64,000 nt of DNA from Acidimicrobiaceae bacterium (GTDB lineage Bacteria; Actinomycetota; Acidimicrobiia; Acidimicrobiales; Acidimicrobiaceae): NCBI GenBank assembly GCA_013044385.1, contig JABEUN010000019.1, positions 28,371 to 92,370 on the forward strand. Direction: 5' to 3'. Numbering within the stretch: the stretch's first letter is position 1; every line of letters begins with the position of its first letter. The notes below the pieces were generated by a model. That model made no database searches. It was given only the letters and a program-made list of their open reading frames with translations, and was not told the origin of the DNA. The translations under genes were made by a program, and so were the position numbers. Positions 26,421-34,796 of the stretch are shown piece after piece.

Positions 26421-27075
26421 TCGGCACCGACTGAGTCAAGTTGCTCACAGGAATCGTAGTCGATGAAGTAGACGGCGACTGGCTCGGTGACGTTCCAGCC
26501 GTCCCTAAAGCCGTGGACGCAGACGTCTGAGCTTTGCCTTGGTTCGGTGATTGAAGCGACGAGACTGTAGGTGAAGCCGGAGCGATGAGGGTTTGAGTAC
26601 CAGCGGGAAGAGGAAGAGACTGGCTCTGACCAGCGCCAAGCGCAAGGGTTTTTGTTATGGCGGTCCCGTTGCTGTCTCCAACAATCTGGACAGATGAGGG
26701 GAAAACTAGGCCGAGTTTCGACGTTGCATAATTGACAACCCTCTGCGGAGCTGCAAGCTGTGAGACCTCGAGAAGCAGTCGGTCATGCATGGACTGCGCC
26801 TTATTCAGCGCCGTGGACACGCCACTCAGCTTGACCTGCATGATAGCCATTTCGGAACGCGCAAGTAGTGTAGCGAGCATTCCGCCGCCCAGTACGACAA
26901 GTACAAGTGCTGGGAGCAAGCGGCCCGGTATGACTAGCCGACCTCGTTGCTTTTCAATGACCCGCAGATCGGGAATCTTTGGTTTGGTCCTCGAAGCCGA
27001 GGGCTCACCCCGGTATCGATCTAAGGTCTCCTCTGGGTCTTGATACGGCAGAGCCGTCCAAGGTAAGCCGGCCAT
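26413..27075 (-). CDS. ftsL: FtsL-like divisome membrane protein
   Basis: A 220-residue bitopic protein in the position of ftsL between rsmH and ftsI. A cytoplasmic N-terminus (~50 residues) is followed by a membrane segment (LLPALVLVVLGGGMLATLLA). A short coiled coil then ends in the DivIC/FtsL-type motif LAAPQRVVNYATSKLGLVFPSSVQIV. The tail of about 80 residues is rich in Ser, Thr, Pro and Gln, which is unusual for FtsL and probably extracytoplasmic. The start shares one base with the rsmH stop (TGATG). Assignment rests on topology, motif and position, as FtsL sequences are poorly conserved. Confidence 0.8.
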   Translation of the reverse strand: MAGLPWTALPYQDPEETLDRYRGEPSASRTKPKIPDLRVIEKQRGRLVIPGRLLPALVLVVLGGGMLATLLARSEMAIMQVKLSGVSTALNKAQSMHDRLLLEVSQLAAPQRVVNYATSKLGLVFPSSVQIVGDSNGTAITKTLALGAGQSQSLPLPAGTQTLIAPASPTVSSLQSPNQGKAQTSASTALGTAGTSPSQSPSTSSTTIPVSNLTQSVPSG

Positions 27076-28061
27076 CAGCTTCCACCTCCTCGTCTAAATG
27101 CCCTCAGACGGGCGCTTCTAGACCGCGGATTTCCAGAGATCTCCGCACTAGTCGGAAGTTTCGCTCCTCTGGTGAGCACCTCACCGAGAGAGACAGCGCC
27201 ACAGACACATCCGAGTGCCTTGGGACAAACACAACCACCCGTGGATGCCGAGAGAAATGCCCTCTTTGTTGCCCTATCCTCGCCCGAGTGGTACGAGATC
27301 ACCACGAAGATTCCACCTTGGACAAGGAGCTCAATTCCATCGAGAAGTAGCCGATCCAGCTCACTGCCCTCAGAATTGACGGCAATTCGAATTGCCTGAA
27401 AAGTGCGAGTAGCAGGGTGAATTCGACCCCTGCGCATGTGGTAGGGAACAACCTTTTCGATTGCCAAAGCCAATTCAGTCGTCGTTGCAAACGGACGATG
27501 CTCGACAACAGCTTGAGCTATTCGCCTAGCGTGTGGCTCATCTTGATCACGGAGCAGGTGGAAAAGCTCGTCGAAGCTAGCTTCGTTTAGGATTCGCTCC
27601 GCTGAGACGTCGGAAGCCCGATCCATCCTCATGTCGAGTGGCCCCTCGTTACGTATAGAAAAGCCGCGACTTGAGTCATCTAACTGCATAGATGAAACGC
27701 CGAGATCAGCGAGAATTACAACCGGTCCAGCTGAAGCAAAGCCTGATGTCTGGGCCCTAGTGACCTCCTCAGCTATCGCTGAGAAGGGCTGGTTAACAAG
27801 ACGGAATCGACCCTCAAACTTTCCAAGATTCGTCTGAGCAAGAGCCAAGGCATCAGCATCTCGATCTAGGCCAAGCAGTGTTGAACTAGAGATCGCTTCA
27901 AGAATCTGTGCTGCGTGACCCCCCAGTCCGACAGTCGCGTCCACCACCATTCCAATTGGCGCCATCGAAATGTAGTTCAATACCTCCGACACCATCACCG
28001 GATTATGGACGTAATTTTGAGAGTCAGTCTCTCGGCTTCCGAATCCATCAGGGTTAGTCAC
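27075..28061 (-). CDS. rsmH: 16S rRNA (cytosine1402-N4)-methyltransferase
   Basis: RsmH (MraW) is an S-adenosylmethionine-dependent rRNA methyltransferase. The family opening HNPVMVSEVLNYI, SAM-binding VVDATVGLGGHAAQIL, ILADLGVSSMQLDDSSRGFSIRNEGPLDMRMD and the C-terminal ISYHSGEDRATKRAF are present. An internal Cys-rich segment CVCPKALGCVCG fits actinobacterial members. A GTG at 28061 overlaps the mraZ stop as GTGA and is preceded by GGGGGAG at 5 bp. It is preferred over the longer frame to 28103 and gives 328 residues. Confidence 0.95.
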   Translation of the reverse strand: MTNPDGFGSRETDSQNYVHNPVMVSEVLNYISMAPIGMVVDATVGLGGHAAQILEAISSSTLLGLDRDADALALAQTNLGKFEGRFRLVNQPFSAIAEEVTRAQTSGFASAGPVVILADLGVSSMQLDDSSRGFSIRNEGPLDMRMDRASDVSAERILNEASFDELFHLLRDQDEPHARRIAQAVVEHRPFATTTELALAIEKVVPYHMRRGRIHPATRTFQAIRIAVNSEGSELDRLLLDGIELLVQGGIFVVISYHSGEDRATKRAFLSASTGGCVCPKALGCVCGAVSLGEVLTRGAKLPTSAEISGNPRSRSARLRAFRRGGGS

Positions 28062-28477
28062 TTCGTCTCCCCCTGATAGTTTGACCAGACCAACGGGTCC
28101 CATAGTTCAACAGTTCCCATGGCACCGTGGACAAGAACGTCTTTTGTGAGAGATGCGTACCTTCGCAACTGCAATGGAACCGCTAGCCGTCCCAGTTTGT
28201 CCATCTCGACCTCGAAGGCCTCTCTCGACCAGGTTCGCAAGTCACGACGATTCTCATTGTCGGTCCATTGATCCGCAGTGATCTTGGACGCATAGTCGTA
28301 GAAGTCATCAGGGATCCAAAGTGCTAAACATGGATCGCCGTACTGGGATCTTGCTACGAAACAACGTTCAGGGAAGCGCGCGCGGAACTTTGCGGGCAGG
28401 GTAATCCTGCCCTTCAAATCGAGGCTATGTTCGAAGGCCCCGAAAAACTTAGCTTCCGTCTGCTGGCTCGACCACAA
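28058..28477 (-). CDS. mraZ: transcriptional regulator MraZ
   Basis: MraZ is a DNA-binding AbrB-fold protein that represses its own dcw operon in E. coli. The two family repeats are clear: FFGAFEHSLDLKGRITLPAKFRARF, with the DLKGR motif, and FEVEMDKLGRLAVPLQLRRYASL. The length is 139 residues. The only usable start is a TTG at 28477, with GGAGAGG further upstream than usual. It heads the division cluster. A phased array of CCACT-like boxes about 85 bp upstream is the likely operator. Confidence 0.93.
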   Translation of the reverse strand: MWSSQQTEAKFFGAFEHSLDLKGRITLPAKFRARFPERCFVARSQYGDPCLALWIPDDFYDYASKITADQWTDNENRRDLRTWSREAFEVEMDKLGRLAVPLQLRRYASLTKDVLVHGAMGTVELWDPLVWSNYQGETK

Positions 28478-28918
28478 TGTCAGATCTTTGCCCTCTCCGC
28501 TCGCTCAGCAAATGCCTTGCGCTCTTCCAAATGACACCGTCAAATCCTGACTAGTACCATCCCTCTTGCCCCACTTTCATCCACCATATTCCATTATCAC
28601 CCACTCGTCTACTCAATTCGGGCACAAATTGTGGCAAGTCCGTCTCAGAAAGAGAGATATCCAGGGCTAAACGGGCGGCGTCAGATCCTGAAACCGAATT
28701 CAATGTCGATTTCCGCCATGAGCGGTCAGCACGTCGCACGAGACAAGTTCGGAGTAGCGGCACCGGCACGCCCTCCGCCAACCTTGCCTCTGGTGAATTG
28801 CAGCAGAGCCAGTGGTGGCGGCACCCATACTCATTTGGGGGGGCGTTCTGACTAGTGGTCCAGTATCAGCCGGAGCTAGCACCCTCGGCAGGACAGTTGA
28901 AATATCTACGCGAAATCG
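28478..28918. other. intergenic region upstream of mraZ
   Basis: About 440 bp separate the lipoate ligase-like gene from mraZ. Apart from the MraZ boxes at 28561-28605 and the promoter they must accompany, nothing recognisable is seen. Short open frames on both strands lack ribosome binding sites and family resemblance. Confidence 0.5.
28561..28605 (-). promoter_or_regulatory. MraZ-box array upstream of the dcw operon
   Basis: On the plus strand, units starting CCCTC, CCACT, CCACC, CCATT and CCACT occur exactly every 10 bp, at 28561, 28571, 28581, 28591 and 28601. Read on the minus strand these are GTGG-type repeats with 5-bp spacers, the arrangement known for MraZ operators (TGGGN repeats separated by 5 nt). 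They lie 85-130 bp upstream of mraZ, so autoregulation of the whole division cluster is likely. Confidence 0.8.
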
Positions 28919-29596
28919 TCAGGTGCAATCAGATAGCGCCGAAAATAGAGCCTTCTCCAAAAAGGTGAGTTCGTGGTCGACGCCGAGGTCGCGAAGTCCT
29001 ATGACTTCAACGCGTTCATTTGGAAGCGGACCAAAGTTGAGAAGCTCGAGCAGCTCTGACTGATTGTCTTTAAGTAGGCATTGGAACTGAAAACAGACAT
29101 ACTCTCGACGACGTCTTTGAGACACTCCAGTCAACTTCCTACCCCTGACCTCTGCCTCAGAGACTCCTAGGCCGGAAAAGCAGATTCGAGGTGCCCTAGA
29201 GGTGCTCTGCCCTTGCCTCTCATGTATTTGGTATTCATTCACACCGATCGAGTCGAGGAACTTAGCTGTGACCACTGATAAGAAGTCAAAAGCTCGTACG
29301 ACGTCGTTCACCCAGAGGGAATCATCGGGACCAATGTACAGATTCGCCCAAAGTTGACCGCCAGGCTCCACCATGACTAGTCCACCTCCGGACCTTCTCC
29401 TGGCCGTCGATATGCCACGACGTTCAACTTCTGTCAGATCTAATATGTCGGGTCGTTGGGTAGACCCAAGGACTACCGTTTTTGATTCAGGATGGCAAAA
29501 GACCAGCTCGCGTTCGAATCCTACCAACGGTTCGTAGTCATGGCACTCTTGAGCAGTACCAGTTTGAACGAGCGGTATCCAGTCAAACGAAGGCAC
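28919..29596 (-). CDS. lipoate-protein ligase A family protein
   Basis: A 225-residue protein of the BPL/LplA/LipB fold. The substrate-binding motif ARRRSGGGLVMVEPGGQLWANLYI and a lysine-containing GRKLTGVSQRRRREYVCFQ segment match the LplA/LipM group, in which that lysine contacts lipoyl-AMP. ICFSGLGVSEAEVRG fits as well. Members attach or transfer lipoate or octanoate to 2-oxoacid dehydrogenases and the glycine cleavage H protein. Which reaction applies cannot be told. It starts 9 bp after the HNH gene, so the two are probably co-transcribed. Confidence 0.85.
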   Translation of the reverse strand: MPSFDWIPLVQTGTAQECHDYEPLVGFERELVFCHPESKTVVLGSTQRPDILDLTEVERRGISTARRRSGGGLVMVEPGGQLWANLYIGPDDSLWVNDVVRAFDFLSVVTAKFLDSIGVNEYQIHERQGQSTSRAPRICFSGLGVSEAEVRGRKLTGVSQRRRREYVCFQFQCLLKDNQSELLELLNFGPLPNERVEVIGLRDLGVDHELTFLEKALFSALSDCT

Positions 29597-29605
29597 ATAA
29601 TGAGA

Positions 29606-30106
29606 CTAGGCCGACCTCACCTCGTCGAGGTATTCGAGCCAGTCGGGACGCGTACTGCCTATTGCAATCAGCCACGCACGACCTCGTGGAGCTTGGGGCT
29701 TTGATTTCAGAACGAAGTTGGACTCCGACAAAAGTCGGTCTTCTTTTCTTGCATTGCACGCCTTGCACGACGCTACTACATTGTCCCAGGAGTGGGATCC
29801 GCCACGAGAGCGCGGCACTACATGATCGATATTCTCGGCAGCTGCCCCACAGTACTGGCACCTGTGTCCATCCCTAGCAAATATCGCCCGACGTGACAAC
29901 GCAATCCTCGAAGGAAAAGGCACCCTCACATAATTGACCAACCGTATGACCGACGGTTCAGGAAAAACGGCACGCTCAGCGTGAAAATTACTTCCAGAGG
30001 AGTGCACCAGTTCGGCCCTGTCATTCAGGACAAGTACTAATGCCCGACGAGAAGAGACAACACAGAGAGCTTCGTAACTTGCATTAAGTACGAGGGCCCT
30101 CGACAC
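29606..30106 (-). CDS. HNH endonuclease family protein
   Basis: A 166-residue protein with a C-terminal HNH nuclease domain: CQYCGAAAENIDHVVPRSRGGSHSWDNVVASCKACNARKEDR. It contains two Cys pairs for a structural zinc, the DH pair and the downstream Asn. The N-terminal half (ALVLNASYEALCVVSSRRALVLVLNDRAELV) is typical of a widespread stand-alone actinobacterial and cyanobacterial HNH family of unknown role. No toxin-antitoxin, restriction or phage genes surround it. Its neighbour is a lipoate ligase-like gene. A nuclease activity is a family inference. Confidence 0.88.
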   Translation of the reverse strand: MSRALVLNASYEALCVVSSRRALVLVLNDRAELVHSSGSNFHAERAVFPEPSVIRLVNYVRVPFPSRIALSRRAIFARDGHRCQYCGAAAENIDHVVPRSRGGSHSWDNVVASCKACNARKEDRLLSESNFVLKSKPQAPRGRAWLIAIGSTRPDWLEYLDEVRSA

Positions 30107-30551
30107 TTTCTAAACCCTTTGACTCAACGAACCGAGAGTGGCTGGATGTGGCAGTCCAGACCGACATGGCGAGAACAAATGACTTAATTTCGCGCGTCTT
30201 CCAAGCACACCCACCCTCCTATGGTATCAAAATATCCACGACTGTTGACAGACCTGTCGGATTAAGTGCAACTCCAACTTATGTCAGGAACCCCGAAGAT
30301 GCTCATGTTCAGTCATCGAGAGTTCGCCCTCTGTCTGTGGGACCAGTCCAAGAAGGAGAGAAGCTCACCGACTGGGATTTGGCGATCAGGCGAGTACGTC
30401 TCCCGTCTAAATTTGAAATAAGCATTGAGTTCACTCCTCCTTCCCGCAATGACAGATAGTGCTACCAAATAGCCCCACCGAATCCCCTCCCAGCCGACCC
30501 CAAGGAGTCTCCGTCCACTCAGGCTCTTTAAGTCGGTATTCCGGAGCGTCA
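30107..30551. other. intergenic region upstream of the HNH gene
   Basis: About 445 bp without a recognised gene. One minus-strand frame (30313-30555, 80 residues) starts with a GTG overlapping the acyl-CoA dehydrogenase stop as GTGA, so it could be a small coupled gene, but it resembles no known family. Otherwise nothing is seen besides the expected promoter of the HNH-lipoate ligase pair. Confidence 0.45.
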
Positions 30552-31802
30552 TCACCTAGTCTGCTGTTCGTTCCAGGGTCCAGAGTCCGAACGAGTCTCC
30601 TTGGGGAGGCCTAGAACCAGCTCACCGAGTATATTCTTCTGAATTTCAGAGGTACCAGCGTAGATAGTGCCCGCCCTAGCGTTTAAGAATGTGTCCACCC
30701 AGGACAGAGAAGTATTTGGCGCACCAGGATCGTCAGTTTGGAAGGCAGATGATGGCTTCCTGCCGACCGGAACTAGTGAGGCAGCTCCCAGAATATCCAC
30801 TCCAAGTTCAGTAACCCTCTTGTGGTATTCACTCCAATAAAGCTTGGATATCGAAGCCTCGGGGCCTGGCGACTTGCCCGAGACGAAGCTCGTCAGTGAC
30901 CTGTAACCGAGGTAGCGCATAATCTCGACTTTCGAATAACACCACGCCAAACGCTGACGAATATTGGGATCGTCGGCTGCCCCGGACTGCTTCGCCAACT
31001 CGAAAAGCCGGTCCAACTCCCCCTTGAATCGAATAGGTACTACGGCTGCCGCTTCACCACGCTCAAAGCCGAGCAAAGTCATCGCCACTGACCACCCACC
31101 ACCGACCTGTCCAACGACGTTCTTCAGCGAGGTTCTTGCATCTGTAAAGAAGACCTCATTAAATTCGGACTCCCCCGAAATCATTTTGATCGGTCTAACC
31201 TCCACACCAGCCTGGTCCATTGGCACCAGAAGAAAGGTAATGCCTTTGTGCTTCGGCGCAGAGGGATCGGTCCTAGTCAGAACAAAAATCCAATTGGCCA
31301 GGTGGCCAGCTGATGTCCATATCTTCTGGCCATTTATCACCCACTCGTCACCGTCAAGCACCGCTCGACAGCCAAGGTTGCCAAGGTCAGAACCGGCATT
31401 CGGCTCGGAGTAGCCCTGACACCATCTGTCCTCACCGGAAAGAATCCTTGGCAGGAAGTACGCCTTCTGCTCTTCCGTTCCCCAGTGGATGATCGTGTTC
31501 CCGACCATCTGTATGCCGAAAGCATCGTTCGGACCACCTGTTGGGACGCCTGCCCTTGTGAACTCCTCGACTAGGACGACCTGCTCCATTGCTGACAAGC
31601 CTGGCCCGCCATACTGTTTCGGCCACGAAAGTGCCAAGAGGTTGTTGGCGTAGAGAACCTGTCTCCATTTCTCCACGAACTCATGAACTTCATCTGTGGA
31701 AAGGGTACCCGTCCCCTGCCATTCCGGCGGCAGATTCTCACTTAGGAAACTTCGAATCCTAGCCCTGAAATGCTCTGCCTCGACTGGGTAACTGATGTCC
31801 AT
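30552..31802 (-). CDS. acyl-CoA dehydrogenase
   Basis: A flavoprotein of 416 residues from the ATG at 31802 (MDISYPVEAEHFRARIRSFL). It is likely to oxidise an acyl-CoA or a CoA-linked steroid or fatty acid side chain. Diagnostic blocks are WPKQYGGPGLSAMEQVVLVEEF, WCQGYSEPNAGSDLGNLGCRA (FAD-binding), INGQKIWTSAGHLANWIFVLTRT, and the C-terminal NARAGTIYAGTSEIQKNILGELVLGLPK. This set resembles FadE-type actinobacterial enzymes. A longer frame to 31838 exists but is not supported by a better start. It lies alone between two sizeable intergenic gaps. The substrate is unknown. Confidence 0.9.
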   Translation of the reverse strand: MDISYPVEAEHFRARIRSFLSENLPPEWQGTGTLSTDEVHEFVEKWRQVLYANNLLALSWPKQYGGPGLSAMEQVVLVEEFTRAGVPTGGPNDAFGIQMVGNTIIHWGTEEQKAYFLPRILSGEDRWCQGYSEPNAGSDLGNLGCRAVLDGDEWVINGQKIWTSAGHLANWIFVLTRTDPSAPKHKGITFLLVPMDQAGVEVRPIKMISGESEFNEVFFTDARTSLKNVVGQVGGGWSVAMTLLGFERGEAAAVVPIRFKGELDRLFELAKQSGAADDPNIRQRLAWCYSKVEIMRYLGYRSLTSFVSGKSPGPEASISKLYWSEYHKRVTELGVDILGAASLVPVGRKPSSAFQTDDPGAPNTSLSWVDTFLNARAGTIYAGTSEIQKNILGELVLGLPKETRSDSGPWNEQQTR

Positions 31803-32475
31803 ACACAAGAAGTTATCAGGCCGCGCAATTCCACGCACGTCGCCACAACCTGCATGTGCTTAGGGCCCCAAAGCATCGCCGCTATCAAGAAACCCTTCGG
31901 GCAGTTTTATTCGACCTTACGAAAAATAGAATCACATAGTTCACCCAACCTCAACGAACTTCCAATATCGCCGTATGCTTGCAATTTCGAAGCGGTATCT
32001 TCCAAAGCCTTCGATTCCACCGATACGGGACAGCACGTCGGTGACCTGCCGCAACTGCGGGCAAGTTGGCCTAACTGCTAATTTCACTGTTCTTGAAGAT
32101 GATCGTCACGGAACTTCGGCATCATTGCACCGAAAACCAGTGAGTGCCATCTTGGAATTAATTGGACTGGAATTTCGATTCGAAGTAGATCCGAACCCAA
32201 GAAGTGTCTTTGGATCCGTCAGTCCGGCACGAAGTGTAATGCAAATTCAACTCGTCAGACTCTATAAGAACGAACTGCAGCCAAGACGAGTCGCTTTACA
32301 TTTAGTCTCCCACGGGAAACTATGCAGAGGCCGATCCGACAAACCAAACCTAAATTACTACCGCAACCCGAGGGGTAGGATGATTGTCCGAGCAGATCTC
32401 ATTCAGCCTGGACGTTGATACATTTAGGGTTGCCGGACGGGTTCCTAAAGCTTGATCTACCTTTGGTCCGAGCTA
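31803..32475. other. intergenic region between glucokinase and acyl-CoA dehydrogenase
   Basis: About 670 bp with no recognised gene. A 147-residue plus-strand frame at 31975-32418 contains a single CRNC pair but no family resemblance, and its upstream sequence has no good ribosome binding site. An A+T-rich patch near 31890-31940 could hold the minus-strand promoter for the acyl-CoA dehydrogenase. No RNA gene was recognised. Confidence 0.45.
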
Positions 32476-33369
32476 TCAGAGGTCATTCTCAGCTAAGTCC
32501 AACTCAGCTAATGCGTATGCAGCGGCACCCATCAGCGAAGATCGCGTTCCATGCTGGGTCGGTCCGACAGAAATCCTCTGGAGGAAGGAGATGTAAGCCG
32601 CCTCGTTCGCGTATAATTCGGTCGCCTGCATGAAGCCTGGACCAAACCCAATTGCCACAGAGCCTGCGAGGTAAAAGTCCGATACATCAAGCAATGATGC
32701 GACATTTGCAATAGCACGACCCAAATAGCGTGCACACTGATCTCGCACCTCCACCGATGCCGCCGCAGCCGGCTTTCCGGTAATCCTCTCGATTGATGGA
32801 CCCGACACGTACGCCTCTAGACAGCCGCTACCCCCACAAGCACAGAGCCGGCCACCAGGAACGACCTGCATATGTCCAATATGGCCCGCATTCCCGGAGC
32901 CACCATTCAGCAAGGAACCATCAAGAACTATTCCAGATCCCACTCCAGTTGATACGACCATCGCTACGAAGTTGTTCAGCCCTTCCGCCGCACCGAAGCG
33001 CCTTTCACCGACCGCTAACACTTTTGCGTCATTGTCGACGTAGGTGGGACGTCCAAGAAGCTCCGCGAGCTTCAACTTCAATGGGAAATCGCGCCAAGCC
33101 GGAATGTTGAGCGGTGACAGGAGATCCCCACCATTTGTCATCGGCCCACCGCTTCCAACGCCAACTGCCGACACGGCTGAGTAGTCGACCTTCGAGATCA
33201 AATCCGTCAGAGCGCCATAAACGACCTCTGCGTCTTCGGTAATTGGGGTTGGTATTCGAGCGGAGGACACGATAGCGCCACCAGCGCTCACGATTCCCAC
33301 CTCAAGCTTCGTACCGCCGATGTCCACGGCGAGCACCGTGGCGGATTTAGTCACCTTTGCGATTGACAC
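32476..33369 (-). CDS. ROK-family glucokinase
   Basis: A 297-residue sugar kinase of the ROK family. The phosphate loop AVDIGGTKLEVGIV, catalytic VDNDAKVLAVGE and STGVGSGIVLDGSLLNGGSGNAGHIGHM are present. The zinc-binding signature CACGGSGCLEAYVSG identifies the glucokinase-like group rather than the polyphosphate glucokinase (PpgK) that lies near this locus in mycobacteria. It phosphorylates glucose or a related hexose with ATP by inference. It begins 17 bp after the DUF3040 gene, probably in one transcript. Confidence 0.9.
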   Translation of the reverse strand: MSIAKVTKSATVLAVDIGGTKLEVGIVSAGGAIVSSARIPTPITEDAEVVYGALTDLISKVDYSAVSAVGVGSGGPMTNGGDLLSPLNIPAWRDFPLKLKLAELLGRPTYVDNDAKVLAVGERRFGAAEGLNNFVAMVVSTGVGSGIVLDGSLLNGGSGNAGHIGHMQVVPGGRLCACGGSGCLEAYVSGPSIERITGKPAAAASVEVRDQCARYLGRAIANVASLLDVSDFYLAGSVAIGFGPGFMQATELYANEAAYISFLQRISVGPTQHGTRSSLMGAAAYALAELDLAENDL

Positions 33370-33386
33370 GGCCCACTGAGTACGCC

Positions 33387-33761
33387 TTAGTTCTCCTTGT
33401 TGAAGCGGCCCTTCAGCTTCTTTTGCATTGCGGACATAGATCCAGACACGCCATTTGCTTTGACGTTAGAGGAGATGTCCTGCCACCCTGCACGGCCCAT
33501 CTTGCGAATATTCTCCTCGAAATAGACCGCAGACCCCAACATAACTGCGAACCCCACTAGGCCAAGAAGCACGGACGCAGCGAACGTTGCGACCGTAAAG
33601 ACCAAACCGACTACGAAGGCAACTATCGCCCACTTAATATTTCTTCCAGTATGTCGATAGACTGTCTCTGACCTGACCCTGTCAGCAAAGGCGGGATCAT
33701 GGTCGTAAAAAGTCTTCTCGATCTCTTGGAGAATTCTCTGCTCTTCCTCGGAAAGAGGCAC
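33387..33761 (-). CDS. DUF3040 family membrane protein
   Basis: A 124-residue protein. The opening MPLSEEEQRILQEIEKTFYDHDPAFADRV is the conserved start of actinobacterial DUF3040 proteins. Two adjacent membrane segments follow (about residues 42-80), then a basic C-terminal tail. The family is restricted mainly to actinobacteria and has no established function. It is followed closely by the glucokinase gene. Confidence 0.88.
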   Translation of the reverse strand: MPLSEEEQRILQEIEKTFYDHDPAFADRVRSETVYRHTGRNIKWAIVAFVVGLVFTVATFAASVLLGLVGFAVMLGSAVYFEENIRKMGRAGWQDISSNVKANGVSGSMSAMQKKLKGRFNKEN

Positions 33762-34087
33762 GCCCTCCCCCTTCTTTACGACTCAGGTCCAAGACCCTGT
33801 ACCAATCCGCACCGTGTGGCTAATATCATCGACACATCTAGGCTTCGAGTAAAACACCTCAACGTCTGTCGAACTCAATCTTAGCCGCAAACCAAATTCC
33901 TACTATGAAACACTAGTCAAACCAGAACACTAAGTTTTCGAAATCGCACAAGCCTCATACTATTCTCAGCTGCGTCGACCCAATTAATGAACACCTACCA
34001 GAGTATTGAACCGAAAATCCGGCCACGATGTTCCGGCCTAGAGTTTCGCTCCAATCATGGTCGAAGCTATCTATAGGCGAAGCGACC
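33762..34087. other. A+T-rich intergenic region upstream of DUF3040
   Basis: About 325 bp that is visibly A+T-richer than its surroundings (especially 33870-33990) and without an open frame of note. It probably carries the promoter of the DUF3040-glucokinase pair. A minus-strand TTGACT near 33915 is a possible -35, with no convincing -10 at the correct spacing. Confidence 0.4.
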
Positions 34088-34792
34088 TTATCCTCCACCC
34101 TGAATCAGTCGAAAACACTCACCGTATTTCAGCCCCGAGCCTTTGGCAACATCTTCGGCACGTCGCGACAGCGCTGTTCCTAGCCATTCAACACCGTATT
34201 CGAGTTGGCTTGAATGCTCGGCAACAGCTTCGATCTTGGCACGAAGTCCACCCGATATATCTACTAACACATCGGGAAACAGAGTTCCAGACAACAGGCA
34301 CAATCCTACGGAGTGTGGGCGACCCTCTTCAGGAAAGTATTTTGGCAGCCTTGCTGCAGGAAAGGCCGAATCTAACGCTGCCCACCCTACCTCTCGATGG
34401 TCGCGGTGGTTGTAGTAGCCCCCTGCAAAGTACACCGTGGTCGGGTCAGGACAAATGACTACCTCGGGCTCGAACTCCCTGATCTGGCCGACGATTCGTC
34501 GCCTTATCGAGGACTCGTTCGTTACCTCTCCATCTGGATACCCGAGTGTGATGAGCGAGCCGACTCCCAGCCTCGCGGCCGCATTAGACGCCTCATGGGA
34601 CCGCCTCAAAGCCACCGCTTCAGGCGAATCGTCCGCACGGGAACCCTTATCTCCAAGGGTACATAGGACGAGCCTAACCTCAGCTCCCTGTGAAGCCCAG
34701 CTCGCTAACGTGCCCCCCGCTGCAATCTCGGCATCGTCAGGATGTGCGAAAATGGCGAGCACCCGACCAGGAACGTCAGAAAAGAGTCTCAC
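34088..34792 (-). CDS. PIG-L/LmbE family deacetylase
   Basis: A 234-residue zinc-dependent N-acetylglucosaminyl deacetylase-like protein. The metal-binding HPDDAEIAAGGTLA near the start (residues 17-20), LGYPDGEV, and the second-site YYNHRDHREVGWAALDSAFPAA are intact. In actinobacteria such enzymes act in mycothiol synthesis (MshB) or on other GlcNAc conjugates. This one is shorter than typical MshB, so its substrate is not assigned. It starts 4 bp after the threonine aldolase gene. Confidence 0.9.
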   Translation of the reverse strand: MRLFSDVPGRVLAIFAHPDDAEIAAGGTLASWASQGAEVRLVLCTLGDKGSRADDSPEAVALRRSHEASNAAARLGVGSLITLGYPDGEVTNESSIRRRIVGQIREFEPEVVICPDPTTVYFAGGYYNHRDHREVGWAALDSAFPAARLPKYFPEEGRPHSVGLCLLSGTLFPDVLVDISGGLRAKIEAVAEHSSQLEYGVEWLGTALSRRAEDVAKGSGLKYGECFRLIQGGG

Positions 34793-34796
34793 TTAG

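Noticed and set aside
31975..32418. A 147-codon plus-strand frame in the glucokinase/acyl-CoA dehydrogenase gap.
   Set aside because: A single CRNC pair is its only notable feature; there is no binding site or family resemblance, so it was not called as a gene.
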